In this document: positions 1 to 12,090 of the stretch, in pieces
Position numbering within the stretch: position 1 is the first letter of the stretch
How the letters are laid out: each line of letters begins with the position of its first letter
NCBI RefSeq assembly: GCF_027942865.1
Contig: NC_134515.1
Coordinates: forward strand, 15,911,227 to 15,975,226
Reading direction: 5' to 3'
Source: Odontesthes bonariensis
Taxonomy: Eukaryota > Chordata > Actinopteri > Atheriniformes > Atherinopsidae
DNA: 64,000 nucleotides
The notes under the pieces: generated by a model
Told to the model about the DNA's origin: nothing
The model's input: the letters and a program-made list of their open reading frames with translations, nothing else
Database searches by the model: none
Translations under genes and position numbers: made by a program

Positions 1-3000
1 AATCAGGCCCACAATGAAGAGATTTCCAGGGAGCGAAATGAGCGGCAGCGGCTGGAAAGGGACCTGGAGGAGGCATCCGGGAGGCTGGCGATGGCTCATC
101 AGGACATCCGCAGGCTCACTAATGAGCTGGATGCGGCCAAAAACAATAACCAAGACCCAAGTGGTATGTTTAAAGTCTCACTATATATAATCATCAATGT
201 GTTGTTTGTCTGCATTAGGTAAGACTTTAATTCGAAATTTCTGTAGACTTTGTACACTTATATACAATGTTACTTTACTTTGATATTACTTTAGTTTTGC
301 AAAGTACTTACACGGTCCAAATCCAGTGACTGCACAGCTTGTTGCCTCCAACCTCAGAGATGTTCTGTCTACACACGAGCGTATATGTGGTTAACATTCC
401 TCATTTTCATTTCACTCTCTAACCAGGGAGTTTTTATATGTGGAACTGTGCTATTGCTGCCATTCGTGGGAAATGTAAAGCAGCCGTAGAAAATTGATGT
501 TGAAAAGGCATGAGAAGACGGCCTATTCGTTCTTTTGAGCATTGAATATGTTTTTATGATCTCAGGATCTGAGCTTCAGGGAACTGTCCAAGAGGTGGAG
601 AACCTGAAGAAAGAAGTGGACAAACTGAAACACTGTGGTGAGACATAGTGGTGTGAATGTCAGAGTGCTTATTTTTAGCATAATAAAATTATTTGGGCAA
701 ATTGTGGAACTAGTGGGTTTGGGACTTGTTTGTATATTCCTTAGTAGATTTTTTTTTCATGTTGTTGGTGTTAGGAACCGTTCATAATTGCATAATTTTA
801 AAGTTTTGTACCCACCCCCTGTTGTCATTAACAGGAAAAAATATTCATTGAGACCAAAACAGCAGTAACTATATATATATATATATATATATTCTGTAAA
901 GTTGGTCATTTTAACATGTAAATCAATCTGGACCGACCTGCCTTTTGAGTCAGGCCCTAAGTGGTCGTCTAAGAATTTGCAGTTTGGCATTAAGAAAAGC
1001 AAAAAATGAATATGCAGGACTGTAATGTATTGTGATGTCAAATGGCAAATGTTTGTCCACAGATATGATGAAGCTGCAGCTTGCCAAAGAGCAAAATGAC
1101 AGACTGGATGCTGAGAACAGAGCTCTCAGGGAGAGAGTGTGCATTATAGAGTCTGAAAAGAGAGACCTTCTGGACCAGGTTGACATTTACTAAATTTCTG
1201 TCTTAATATGGAAACTCACAAAGGTTGTTGCAGGGGCTTAGCGCTGTTTTTTGATGTTGTATTTTTTCAGGTGACAAAGAGTGACACCGCCAAAGAGGAT
1301 CCAAAGGGCAAGAGCTTTGAAACACAAAACAGTCAATCTGTCTTGTTACCTCAAGATAAGGATCAGATGCACAAACGGTAAATACACAAATGTCTATTTG
1401 TACAAGTATACAAATGGTCTATGTCTTGGATAACGCTTGGTTGCATTTATGTTGAGTTTTATCAGTTCTATTAAGAGAAGCCCACCTGCTCTTTCCCCCT
1501 CTTTCACCATTCCTCTCTGTTAGGTGCCAAGAGGCAGTGGAAGATGGACTCGTGCAGATGAGAGAGCTACAACGGCAACTCCAAAGGCTACGCAAGGAAC
1601 AGGAGGAGCTGGAGGAGAGGAATGAGGAGCTGGAGGCCCTCCTGGGGGAGGCCCAGAATGCCAGCAAGGAGGAGAGGCATCGCCACGAGGGAGAACTGGA
1701 GGGACTGCACAGGAGGGTAATTGGCACAACTGAATTCCTCCTCAACGTAGTTGATTTTTAACGTGATTCACTGACATTTAATACATACAGTTCTGAACTA
1801 AAAGAACTTGCTCAGTATATGAATTAGTCCTCGTAACAGTCGTCTCTCTAATGCCTCTATCTGGCCATGCAGATCAAAAGCCTTGAGGCTGAGCTGAAGA
1901 AGCAGGATGCCCAAGAAAAAATGTTGAAAAATGGAGAGGAGGTCAAAACCTCTGAGTCCTACTTCCAGTTGGTAAGAAATGACTGACTTCTCGATATCGA
2001 TAATGTTCCCACTGTAATCGTTTCACAGTAGTGTGCTGACACTGTAAGAACACTATGGTGGAATGACCTCAAGTCCACAAACTTTAACAAATAAATGTGA
2101 TTCGCTGCCATACTCATATGGAAAGTTACTTGTGAATAACTAATTGAGACATAAACCTACAAGTGCACGATGCTTTCCTTTCGCCGTGTATGAAGCACTT
2201 AAGGGACAGCACCCAGGAGAGGCTGGCCCTGCTCGAGGCTCGTCTCACTGAGGAGAAGGACTGGAGGAAACAGCTGGAGTTGGACCTCGGTGCTGCTCAG
2301 GCTGCCCTCAAAAAAGATAAAGAGGTAAAAAAAAACGTTTGCAAGAAAACGCGCGAAAGACACAGCTGCACAAGTATGTGACAGTATGTTTAGAATTCAA
2401 AAGGTGTACTGCTGCAATGAATGATTAAGTGCAGAATTTCTGTCTTGGTCCAGAATTGAAAATTTAACGACAAGTATAAGCACACTCTTCAACTGATTTA
2501 AACTGTTACACACTTCTCAATATTTGTGAATGTACCTCCCTTTCTCTGCACCAAAGGCTTTGCAGATAGGTGAGCGAGAGTTAAAGAAACTGAGACTTGA
2601 GGTCAGCGGTCTTCAGACAGAATGCCAACAGGGCAAAACACTGATCAAGAGCCTCACCCAAGTCAAGGGTGAGAAAGCAGTTCTAGAGGAAAAGGTTTGT
2701 ACACTTTTTCTGCTTATTTATTACAATTTCTGTCAGTGGAATTTTTAACCTGATGTGTAAATGTTGTATATTCACTATTCAGAATGTACAGCTTGCATTG
2801 TTTGACATATAGAGCCTTGAAACCATTTTCCTGTGTTTAATTCTGTGCCTCTCAGGTGGCCAAAATGGAGCGTGCTAACAGCAGACTCCAGAGTGAGCTG
2901 GAACGCTACGAGAACAGCAACCAGACCCGTGAGGACCTGAGGAAAAACAGGTTTCAGGTTGACCAGCTGCAGGAACGGGCTGACCGTCTCACTGCTGAAC

Positions 3001-6000
3001 TCAGCAGCCTCCACGCAGCACACAACACCCTGAGGTTGTCTTCAGTTGAAACTTTTGGATTGAAATATGCCAGTGTCTGTAGCGAAGTGATAGCACAGCA
3101 GCATCTGGTACTTATGTCTTTTTTTCATGGCCGGTCACAAGATAAGAATGTAACGCTCACTCGGTTTGCATATGTGTGCATATTTTCCAGGGATGAGCTG
3201 GTCTCAGAGCAGCAGCAGACCGCCGAGCTCCAGGCCAAGCTGAGCTCCACTGTTCAGGAGAAACTAGCGGCTGAGGGGCAAAGAGAGAGACTGGAGCTCC
3301 AGATACAGCGCCTCAATAAGCAGCTCCTGCGGCATCAAGAGCAGCGCTCTACAAAACAAGCACTGAGTTGCAGCCAGAAGCTTGAACCTCACACGGCTAA
3401 TATGGAACCAAGGCTCAGTCCAGTAGAGAAATCCAAGGACGAGGGCTTTGATCAGGTAACTTTACTGATACCTGTGTGTGGCCGCATATGATTTGAGAAA
3501 ACCTTGGAATAAGAACATTTATTTTGTGACTGTTACGTCTGAGTTGTTTAGATGCTCATAAATTTGGACAAGCACAGGACAAAAACAGAAACGTGTCCTC
3601 ACGTCTCACCTTGTATCTGCTTCCAAATGAAGGCAGGAAGAAAGAAGGAAGATTTCCTTCTTTAGCACCCAGTGTGATTCATATACATATATATATATAT
3701 ATATATATATCTGTCCTTTGTTCATAGCTTTCATCTCTGAAGCAGGAGCTGAATCATCTGCAGAGTAAGCTGGAGGAGGAGCAGCATCTGGCCTTTCAAC
3801 ATCAAATCGCGCTTGAAGCTCAGGTCAATGAAGCACAGGCACGCATCAAGGTACATATCATGATCATTATGACACATCCTAAATAGCCATGCTGTTTCTG
3901 CGATTGACTGCAAAATCTCTTATTATTACTGTTCTCCATGCATCCACTATTTATTTAATCTCACTTTAGTATATAATAAGTTTATTGTAGTAGTAGTTGC
4001 ATTAGATCTGAATGGAATTTTTGCTGCAGCAGGCCGATAACAAAATTAGCTTCATCATTATGTAGGACGTGTGATGGGCTTGAGGATTCCCAAAAGTGAC
4101 AAATAACTTAGCTGGGGACATCTGTATCTATACTTCCTTGTTGATCATCCCAACGCTGATGTTTTCCATCTTCAGTCCCAAGATTCAGTGCTGAGTCAGA
4201 AGGCAGAAGAGGCTAAACAGATGAAGCAAGATCTGCAGAGGGCCCAGAGCCTGTTTACCTCAGCTGAGAGAGAGTTGCGCTATGAAAAGGAGAAGAACAT
4301 GGACCTGAAGAGACACAACACTCTTCTAGACCAGGAAAAACTCAAGGTTGGCATTTAATCAAAGCGCATTTGGAATTTCCTGAATGCCTTTGACATTTAT
4401 CGTCTAATAATCATCTTAATCACTCTTTCAGTCACCTCACAGTGAATGCTCATCAACCATGAGCAAATTAGAAACTGTAACATAATTGGGGAAGATGCAT
4501 ACACTGTGTATATAAAGTTGTTATATTGGAAGTACAGCCTTTGTTTTTATGTTCTGTTCTTTCCTCCAGCTCTTTGCAGAACTGAAGCAGACCCAGACCA
4601 AGCTAGTTCAGGTGGAGCAGAAAGTCCACTCTCAGGCAGCTGAGTGTGAACGTCAGCAGCAGAAAATCAGGGAATTGGAGCTGGAGCTGGCACGCAGCTG
4701 CACAAACCGCAGCGCCACCACTAGTCTGCAGGAGGACCTTCAGGCTGAGAGGGCTCGGCTCATCGCTGCCGACAAGAAGGTCAGTGCAGCCCCATGGAGG
4801 CATTGTTGGCTGGTGGTTCCATGCTTAAGCCCCTTACACGCTCTATGGTTATCTACTGTCCCAGATTAAAGATGACCAATGTGAAAGAATCCTGGAAATC
4901 TTTGATCATGGCTAAAATTCATAGTCTTACATCATGCAAGAAGTTGAAAGACCACAGTTGCGATGGTCTTGCAACTGAACATAATCCGACACATTTCTGA
5001 TAGTGTCATATATTTTTGCAAAAACCTGCCAGAAGTTTAGGATGATTATATGGCAGCGTATCTGCTGCTACGACCTACATCTCCTAATTAACCGCCAAGA
5101 TCGGTGCGCAGAGTGGCGTGCTGGTCAACGCCATTGTGTGAAAAACAAAACAAAGCTGAGCGGTGTTGCAGCCACAATGTAGATGGAAGTCAAATGAGAT
5201 TGACATACCCTTTGAAATTCAAACTAAAAAGTAAATCTGGTTGAGTTGTGGCAGCAGTAGTCTTGTCTGTACAATGTGTCTTCCAGCTCGTGCCATGACT
5301 GTGCAGAGGAAAGACGCCGCCTGGAGGGAAAGGGAAGAGGAATTAAACAGCAAAGCAGTGAACATATTAATGCACATAAATGAATCACTGTGACACCTAG
5401 AAGGCTTGCAGTGAACTTACACGACAGCTAAAGTCCCACACAGCGTGCAGCTGCCTTTAGAGCAGTAAACAATACAGTAGCTGCAAAGACCTGATGTCCC
5501 CACGGGGATTAGCTTTTTTAATCAAATCTGGTGTTGGATCTGTTGTATGTATTGGGTTACAAATTGCCATTTTTCAACATAATGAGGTTAGTAACAGAGT
5601 TAAGTGGGCTTTTTGTGAGAGCGGTTATCTCTGGCCACCCATTTTATTGAGTTAAGTCCACACTGATGGAGCCACACCTAGTGATAAATGCTCTAGGTGA
5701 CTTTACTAAACTCTCTCTCCTCTCTTGGTTCAGTTCTGCTTATTAGTGAAATAACTGGTGAAACCTGCCTACTGAGCCCTTAATAGGATAAAGTGTCACC
5801 TGTAACCTAATTTGCCCATCAGCCTTTATAAAGTTAATCCCAATCTGTATGTTCAGTTTGCAGAGCAAGCGTTTGTCCTTTAGATTGCTCAGAAGAATTG
5901 TTTTAAAGAAGATGGAAAGTTTGCTGTTCTCTCTTTTGCATATCTGTTTTCAACTATATTTTATATTAAACATAATCCTAGCATAGCTTGGAAACTGATG

Positions 6001-6783
6001 GGAGGTTGTTTATTTCACTGAGTGAGGCCTGTGGCTTTGTTGTGACGGAAGGTGTTGGAGTTGCAGCAGCAGCTAAAGAATGCCCAGCACCAGCTGCGTG
6101 TGGAGGAAGCTCGGGCCGGCGACAGCAGCCGCCTGGAGAGGGACAGCAGGGATCTGTCTGACACCTTGTCAGCCCTCAGAGCCCAGCAGCAGGAGGAGCA
6201 CATCACCAGGTCACACAAACTGCACTGCAGCTGACGGTGCTCAGTTTTATTTCTGGTCCCAACAGTCGTAGTACAACAGGGATGACTATTTTTCAAGTTT
6301 TAGGTCATGGTTTTGATTCAAATCATACATCAATCATCGCCGGTGGTTTTGAACCTCAGTCCATCATCGTTCTTTTTTTTCCTTTTTTCTCTCAGGAAGC
6401 TGTTAGAGCAACGTGAAGAAGAGCTGCAGCAGCAGGTGCGCTCTCTGAGACTGAAGGAGGCCTCCCTGACCAGGACAAACACAGAGCTCAGCCACCGCGT
6501 CCAGCAGCTGGACACCCGCCTGTCCATCCTGGACGCTGAGCTCAGCAAGGCGAGAGAGGAGGTGCGGAATGGTTTACCACACGTCATCAGATCTCATTAG
6601 CACTGCATGGTTTTACATTAAAAATGTCACTTTATTTAAAAATTGTATAAAATGTGAATCACAACTTCCAGGCTTTGGTAAGTCTTTTCTCCCTCTTTGC
6701 TACTCTCTTTTGTTTTTTTCTAAACTTGTTTGTGAAAGTTTACAGTAAGAGTTCTTATAAGGCCTTTACTAAGTGTCGTGCAC

Positions 6784-6823
<40 letters not shown>

Positions 6824-9800
6824 GTAAAACATTGTACATCCTGCCAGACCCGTCGCATTTATTTTCTTGTTCTAATTTTAAGTTCTGTCAAGATTTCAGT
6901 TATTTGCTGCAACCCAATAAATTCCCACAATCAAGAAAACAGAATCTTAGGCCTGTGCACGCAGTCGTGTCTTGACAATGAAATAAGATTTCCCTTACTG
7001 TGTGTGTGTTATCGATGAACTCTCCAGGCAAAAGACAGTCAGAAGTCAAGCAGCAGACAGCGGGAGGAGCTGGTGGTCAGCCAGCAGGAATGTGAAAGGC
7101 TGCAGGGGGAGCTGCAGCAGGTTCTCCTCCAACTTGATGCTCATGTCAGGTGAGACACACGTGCATATAGTGTAATATTATGAAATTTGATCTGATAACA
7201 AACCGCAATAATATAATCAGTAAAAAAAAAAGGCACATGAACTCATTTTCTGTTGTCTTTGTTGTTTACTCCACCAACCAGGAAGTATAATGAAAAACAT
7301 AGTCAGCATAAGACCAAGCTACGTCAGGCCAAGCAGGTGTTTCTTAAGGCGACTGCACAGAGGGACTCTACCATCCAGAAACTAGAGAACGACCTGGCAC
7401 TGGCCTCCAGTCTTTCACACAAGGTCTTACGCACAATAGTTTTTCAACTTTTTCACGTTTCCATCGAGGTGTTCTCTGAAGTGTCGCTGCTTGAATATAC
7501 TTCTTCCTCCTGCTTTCCGTCTTGGCGGCTTTTAGGAGAAGGAAAGGATCCATACAGTGATGATGGAAAACGAAAAGCTGCTGGAGGAGAAGAGAGAGCT
7601 GTTGCGGAAGATGAGCGAAGCAGAGGAAATGGGAAGCCAAGGCATGAGGACTGCCTCAACAGTCCAGCACAGGTGAAACTTAGTGAAACATCTTATACAT
7701 CCAGACTCACACCTATGTGCCTGTTGGATAGCGCTGTTACATTTTTATTTGTTTTGATCTTAATTTAGGATAAAGGAAATATAAGAAAAATAACATGGAT
7801 TAAGACCACAGAAAAGTTCTATGGGGTTGGTTGAACTCTTTTGCTTAGGAAGATTAGAGCGAATATTGAGTGGCATATTCCTTAAATGCTAAGGAAATTA
7901 GCTTTAAATTTCTTTCAGTATCTCCTTCAGCATAGGAAACACTGGACCAAGATGATTTCGTCTCACAATTCCTTTCTACTGCAACTTTTAAAGCAACGCT
8001 CGGTATTTTTATCGTGTCTATCGTGATTCATGTAAATAAAAACGAGGACAGAAAAATGAGAGTGAGCAGCCTTTGACTTCTTTTACTTCTGTAGCTTTTT
8101 CTTTACTTAATTTGAATGACCAACCTTGATTTTGAGGTCACATTCTGCATTACCTATAACACATATTTTAATAAGACATATACAGTGTGATATGTCCTCA
8201 GTGAAACGATGTGATAAGAACACATTCGACGCTAAAGTATCTAGGGCATTTTTTGGGAAATATTATTTGAACGGCTGTTGTGTCACCCCTGCAGATCCAC
8301 ATCAGAGCTGAGGCTTGGTGTTCACAAATATTCCTGTGTGCTACATTGCACTTCAAAGCAGAATAATTGTGCTTCATGATGGATAGTTTTGGCTGGGTAT
8401 TGTGAGAGCAGCAGAGAGCGCGACTGAATTTTAGCAACCCAATAAAATCCTTTGATATTCAAAATTCAGACGGTGCATTCAGCTGGGTAAAATCTGTCAC
8501 AATAAGTGAACAGTTGTGTTTAAAACCGCCTGTTCTAAATTAATAGAGGTATTTTCTGAATGTTCAGTTCTCATGTTCACCCCTTTTCATGTAAAGATCC
8601 CCTGGGGTAAAGACCAGGTAGTATACCCGTGGGTTTCCCGGGCCTCTCACGAGGTGAACTGTCCTGTTGCCCTGACTAGTTTCTCCAAGTCCTGCTGAGA
8701 CATCAGATCTTTTAACCTTAATATATTCTCAAGGTCATAGTAGGCTGACTTTGTTATTGCCTTAATGTGTTTTTCCAAATTTAGGTCTGAGTCCATCACT
8801 ACACCCAGATTTCTGGCCTGGTTGGTAGTTTTTAGGTGTATAGATTGAAGCTCTGTGGTGACCTGTAATCGTTTCTCTTTGGCTCCAAAGACAATTACCT
8901 CAGTTTTGTTTTTGTTTAGCTGGAGAAAGTTGTGGCACATCCATTCATTAATTTCCTCAATGCATTTACCAAGAGCCTGTACAGGGCCTCGGTCTCCTGG
9001 TGACATTGTAATATATATCTGCGTGTCATCTGCATAGCTATGGTAGTTTATTTTGTTGTTTTTTATAATCTGTGCCAGTGGGAGCACGTAGATGTGTGTA
9101 GGCCACGCACACGGAGCGCTGAAGATAAAGAACTATAAAAAAAATGTTGCTGTTTCTGTTAAAAACACTTTAATTCCAGATATTTATAAGTGTCCAGAAG
9201 CTATCGCAGATAGGCTCACATGGAAACAAAGGGTAAAATCAGTATAAAATCAATAAAATAAGCAAAGCAAGCAGAGTAAAGCGTCCGCAGGACGAAGCAG
9301 GAAGCAGTCTGACTGACTTCTGGGTATTCACCTAACTATTTAGACTCAATCAGATAGGCTTATGCACTCCTCTAAGGAAAGTCAGCTGGCATTCCCAACC
9401 CATATACACAAGACAGTTTTAGTCCAGACTGTTTTCATTTGTGGTCAGACAACAGTGGACAAAGCTACCAAATGATTTTAGAGATGGCACGTCCAAGACT
9501 CATCTCTTTAAAGAACACGTAGTCTCCTCCCTCTAACTGTTCTACTTTATCTTTGTCCTTTTTATCGCTTAATGCTTTCACTAGGTTTTATTATTTTATT
9601 CATACTTTGTGTCCGTAACTTTGAAATAGCATCGGATGAAAGCATCTCCTCCTAAATGACTTAACGTAAATGTTTATTCAAATTCAGTATTAAGTATGCC
9701 ACAAGAGAATTATTACATTTTTTTTGTTGTCAGCCTAAAATGTCATGAATCTAGACAAGTTACTTGTGGTGTAAGTGTGTAAAGTGTTGAAGTTCTGAGT

Positions 9801-10568
9801 GTGAGCATTAATCTCTTCAAGGGTCAAGGTTTTAGAAGTGGAAAACCGACAACTCCAGGACAGGACGATGAAGCTCTCCAATCAAGTCAGTTCCTTAGAG
9901 CGTGCTCTGAGGAACTTTGAGTCCTTCTACAGCTTGGAGGTAGAACTGTGCGTCTTTATGGCTGAATGGAGAAATCCTGTAGGATTTAGTGATGCACAAT
10001 AAAGAATACCAGATCAAAGAGTTTGCCATTTCCCTGAAACTGGTTGTAGATGTGTCAGTCATGGCTTGTGGACAATGTTTTTAAAGATTGGAGAATACTC
10101 TTATTGTAAAAAGCCTCTTTTTTTTTTTTTTTTTAGATGAAATGAGAACATAAATTTAGATGAATAAGTTTTATAATCAATGGTTCACATTCCCAACAGA
10201 ATGCCAAGAAAGTGCTCCCCTCTGATAGTCTCACTGATGGAATCCTGCATGCGCCAGCTCTAAGGTAAGGCAGTTTTGAGCGAACTACCTGTTAAAATGA
10301 TGTATTAACGTATTTATAATATGGGAGCCTATCATCAGCTTTTTCTCATTTCGTCAGTCTGACGTCAGGCTCCCGTGATCACGTGGACATCCTGGATGCG
10401 ATCTGTCGTGCAAAAGTGAGCAAGCGTTTGGTGTTGGATGGCACAAGGGCGTCTGTCTCCGCACATCCGCCATCTGAGCAAGGATACCTGAATCTCACTT
10501 CCCCGCTGGTGCCTCCAGCCTCCAGCAAAGGTACAGAGGAGAGCTCAAACACCAGTGAGCAGGCATGA
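1..10568 (+). CDS. ccdc30: Coiled-coil protein, probable CCDC30 (3' part, 21 exons)
   Basis: Partial gene; its 5' end lies before the window. Exons by splice consensus and phase: 1-163, 566-637, 1063-1178, 1271-1377, 1524-1716, 1873-1971, 2196-2324, 2557-2694, 2856-3034, 3191-3455, 3728-3850, 4176-4346, 4570-4779, 6052-6209, 6396-6561, 7028-7149, 7282-7423, 7536-7672, 9822-9939, 10200-10264, 10358-10568 (stop TGA). Together they give 3,084 nt, exactly 1,027 codons plus stop. The product is almost entirely Glu/Gln/Leu/Lys/Arg-rich heptad sequence (e.g. LRKEQEELEERNEELEALL), a long parallel coiled coil, followed by a short non-helical Ser/Pro-rich tail. No enzyme motif is visible. The segments VFLKATAQRD and MMENEKLLEEKRELL suggest CCDC30 by memory of the family, and human CCDC30 is on 1p like the neighbouring genes. 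A rootletin-like coiled coil is the main alternative. Coding status is near certain; the name is less so. Confidence 0.72.
870..892. repeat. (TA)n microsatellite
   Basis: Uninterrupted AT dinucleotide run in a ccdc30 intron. Confidence 0.95.
3687..3710. repeat. (TA)n microsatellite next to an exon
   Basis: AT dinucleotide run ending 17 bp before the ccdc30 exon that starts at 3728, so it sits in the branch-point/polypyrimidine region of that intron. Confidence 0.95.
6784..6818. repeat. (TTA)n microsatellite
   Basis: Perfect TTA trinucleotide run followed by a short TA run, in a ccdc30 intron. Confidence 0.95.
8580..9110 (-). mobile_element. LINE (L2-like) reverse-transcriptase fragment in ccdc30 intron
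   Basis: Antisense to ccdc30, inside the intron between exons 7536-7672 and 9822-9939. An open frame of 146 codons (8647-9087, minus) carries the YADDTQIYI catalytic box of a non-LTR reverse transcriptase, followed by the downstream block typical of fish L2-type elements (NKNKTEVIVFGAKE and LGVVMDSDLNLEKHI). Neither the upstream endonuclease nor the C-terminal end is present, so it is a truncated copy. The outer limits are estimates. Confidence 0.8.
9440..9536 (+). mobile_element. C-terminal remnant of a LINE ORF2
   Basis: A short open stretch on the plus strand reads WTKLPNDFRD, then SKTHLFKEHV, and ends at TAA (9534-9536). This W-x-x-LP ... F/H-K-x-HL pattern is the usual C-terminus of fish LINE ORF2 proteins. 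It lies about 350 bp from the antisense fragment but in the opposite orientation, so it is a separate insertion or an inverted piece. The sequence is too short to assign a clade. Confidence 0.5.
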
Positions 10569-12011
10569 GAGGCTGATGGAGCCTGTGCTTCAGTTTTTAG
10601 GCAGCGCCATCGCATACGTCTTCTATTGCAGACAAAAATGTTAGATGCAAATAATCCTTGTCAGAAGACAGTAATAATGAAAGAGAGCTTCCACTGCAGT
10701 TTTGCCTCAGGGTTGGATTTGAAAACCAATTCTTTATTTGGCTGGCCAGTACTGTATTTTGTCCCAGGTCCTAACAGGGTAAAAATGTGGGAAATTTATA
10801 ATAGAGTCTGTGCAAGTGTCAATAAAATGTATTTTCTAACAAAGTTTAAAGGAAACAAGAGTAACTAGTTATTCCTGTTTGAAAGTTTACCAGCAACACC
10901 GCTGTGAGTATTGTTTGCATTTGCACAGCAAAAGCTAGTCAGAAGGGTGGAAGGTTTCATTTCATCCACGGGAAACATTGATACGGTTTTTATGTAAAGG
11001 TACAACATGAGATCATGTGTTTCACACAAGTGGAGGAATATCTGAATGATTATTATTCAATCCAAGCACTTTATCATAACTTTTAATTGTGTTTACATGA
11101 CAGTAATTGTAGCTGTGGAATCCAGTTGTGGAACATAAGTGATTCATTTTTATTTTTTTTTAATTCTGTTTATATTTAATCTTGGCAGCGTATCGATGCC
11201 TTACAATCCCTTTGGTGTTGATATTTATATTTCTATTGTGTCAAAAAGTTGTGAATCTCATCAGCATTTATTCAAGTTTACGAATTTTGCTGATATCATA
11301 TAACATTAACATGTCGATGGACCCATTTTATGTCTAATAAGAGACTCAGTGGTACTGATGCTTCACCTTGGTGTCTACTGTATCACCAACATTTCAAGTA
11401 GTAGCCACTGTGGTATTGTCAATCAATCAAACAAACATCTGGAAAAGCCATTTTTATCTATATATATTTATCTATATATAAGTACAAATAGATTTGGGAT
11501 TATATAACTGTAATTTCAATTGGTTTTGATAAACAGTTCAAATGACAAAAAGTGCATCTGTGTCCAAATATTTCAATTGAAACCGTCCTCGGTCATAAAT
11601 ACATTGCACAACAACTTTTATCACCAAGGCAACACAAACGGACGCATTTCAGCCTTTTGCTGCCACGCTGAGGACGGTCTCAGCCATTGGATCAGTGGAT
11701 CTTTGGGTCGGCGCCCATCAAAATGTTTCAGAAATATGGAGCCGAGTTTGTTGTTGTCCAAATAGTATGATGCCCGAACTGTAAAGCACTTCGATCGTTA
11801 TTTTTCTTTTAGATCGATCTTAGATGATCGAGGAGTTGGTTAATGTTTTCGGTGTGCCTAAACGAAGTGTTTGATCTTGCTGCTGCATCAGTGCGTCTAA
11901 TAACAAAAGCCTATTCGAAGGAGACTCGGAAGCTAAAGTCAGGAAACTTTGACTTTGTTGTATTTGTATGAGAATTTTTTTTTTCAAAATAAAACTATTT
12001 TCATAAATAAA
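10569..12011 (+). other. ccdc30 3' UTR and poly(A) signals
   Basis: There is no further coding sequence. AATAAA occurs at 10821-10826, and again at 11988-11993 and 12006-12011, just before the tail-to-tail neighbour. Which signal is used cannot be told from sequence. The stretch is AT-rich with no recognisable repeat. Confidence 0.6.
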
Positions 12012-12090
12012 ATGTTTTCTTTTCTTTTTACTCCGGCTGCTATAGTTTTCAGCTTCATTAAAGTCACGCTGACAAATTTATAACAGTCTG

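Noticed and set aside
7253-7768. A 171-codon frame overlapping two ccdc30 exons.
   Set aside because: It runs through exon 7282-7423 and then into intron; the real second exon (7536-7672) is read in a different frame, so the long frame is not the protein.
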